In this document: positions 33,364-33,793 of the stretch, piece by piece | Numbering within the stretch: position 1 is the stretch's first letter | Layout of the letters: each line of letters begins with the position of its first letter | Assembly: GCA_051647125.1 (NCBI GenBank) | Contig: JBOFDP010000094.1 | Coordinates: forward strand, 1-33,793 | Direction: 5' to 3' | Origin: JBOFDP01 sp051647125 | Lineage (GTDB): Bacteria; Bacteroidota; Bacteroidia; Chitinophagales; Chitinophagaceae | DNA: 33,793 bases | Notes under the pieces: generated by a model | Told to the model about the DNA's origin: nothing | What the model saw: only the letters and a program-made list of their open reading frames with translations | Databases searched by the model: none | Program-made: the position numbers and the translations under genes

Positions 33364-33598
33364 TCAGTATTGAATATTCCTTAAAAGTTTTTGCAATGCT
33401 TGCTTTTTTAATTTTTCTACTTCAGCTAGTCCTTTAATTCTTTTATCTTCTTGTGTTTTTACTTCTTATATTACAATGCTATCATTTTCAAATTCTAATG
33501 CTTTATCTTACTCCTCAAGTATGAGCAATATTTTTTACTCTAATTTCTATGTTTTCCCAATTACCATCATCCTCTTTTAAGATAGCTAAAATAATTTT
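33364..33598 (-). pseudogene. Decayed coding region directly after the partial terminal gene
   Basis: In one frame NKIILAILKEDDGNWENIEI and RVKNIAHT is followed, one frame over, by DKALEFENDSIVI, a TAA, then EVKTQEDKRIKGLAEVEKLK and a stop at 33364. The last part is Lys/Glu-rich and would form a coiled coil. Two or more inactivating changes are needed to explain this. It overlaps the stop of the upstream gene by a base or two, as a translationally coupled partner would. The parent is unknown. Confidence 0.55.
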
Positions 33599-33793
33599 AT
33601 TTCTTTGCCTTTTTTTGACTGCTAATAGAAGGATACAATTGATTCACAATAGCCATACTTAATTGATTCACAGAAGATTTTGGATTAGAATAATTATAAT
33701 TTATACTATTATTAAAAAGATACACAATATTTTGATTTTTTAAATCAATCAACCTTGTTTCAAAATATAAAATATTATCATCATAAGTAATAG
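33597..33793 (-). CDS. C-terminal part of an unidentified protein (cut by window end)
   Basis: Only the last 64 codons are in the window. The sequence DNILYFETRLIDLKNQNIVY... to ...QLSMAIVNQLYPSISSQKKAKK has a strand-loop-helix feel: paired beta stretches, then a C-terminal helix and basic tail. Lipoproteins of the LpoB/CsgG-like kind end this way, but the part seen is too short to assign. The frame is intact up to the edge. The stop is TAA at 33597-33599, after which decayed coding sequence begins. Confidence 0.55.
   Translation of the reverse strand, partial: ITYDDNILYFETRLIDLKNQNIVYLFNNSINYNYSNPKSSVNQLSMAIVNQLYPSISSQKKAKK

Noticed and set aside
1..33793. CRISPR arrays, intact insertion sequences, integrases or phage genes
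   Set aside because: No regularly spaced repeats, transposase or integrase motifs were seen on either strand.

Overview
This window looks like chromosome from an AT-rich member of the Bacteroidota (roughly 30% GC by eye). The evidence is an LpxC-FabZ fusion, a lipoprotein-type Omp85 protein (TamL-like), SusC/BtuB-type TonB receptors, and an OmpA protein of TPR/PD40/OmpA architecture. The tmRNA tag ends in ALAA, and several genes have promoters of the TTTG / TAnnTTTG type that is typical of this phylum. Two stretches hold visibly decayed genes, which points to some genome erosion. I cannot name the genus.

Layout. 1-716: 3' part of an ABC-2 type exporter ATPase. 747-4080 (minus): a vitamin B12 locus, made of a cobalamin riboswitch, a BtuG-like surface lipoprotein and a BtuB-like TonB receptor with a perfect 18-bp inverted repeat in its signal-peptide region. 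4239-5537: tRNA-Asn, hemJ and a peroxiredoxin, closed by a strong terminator. 5875-7848 (minus): two tandem paralogous secreted proteins with six conserved cysteines and no recognised family; these are the best candidates here for something undescribed. 7966-10819: a MerC-like membrane protein and a TonB receptor with a His-rich loop, behind a promoter carrying two copies of a 15-bp palindrome, probably a metal-responsive uptake unit. 10827-12745: a TrmN6-like methyltransferase, then rpsF-rpsR-rplI with a near-perfect promoter. 12803-16241 (minus): a lipid A operon of lpxC/fabZ, lpxA, an orphan ABC ATPase and an acyl-CoA thioesterase. 16255-19237: TamL-like protein and a SpoU methyltransferase whose divergent start codons share one CATG. 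19240-25044: dapA, a zinc-ribbon methyltransferase, a LOG-family protein, ugd, tRNA-Arg, dapF and a nucleoside phosphorylase. 25225-26533: tmRNA and fabD. 26541-27357: pseudogene debris on both strands. 27383-29290: a PorE-like OmpA protein. 29296-32756 (minus): the operon argG-argF-argH. 32900-33598: more decayed genes on the minus strand, followed by a gene that runs off the end.

How it fits together. Most of the window is envelope and biosynthetic housekeeping: lipid A and fatty acid precursors, outer-membrane assembly, UDP-glucuronate, diaminopimelate (lysine and peptidoglycan), the last three steps of arginine synthesis, translation and ribosome rescue. The accessory content is two TonB-dependent scavenging systems (B12 and probably a metal) and the tandem secreted paralogs. 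No CRISPR array, integrase, intact insertion sequence or prophage is visible.
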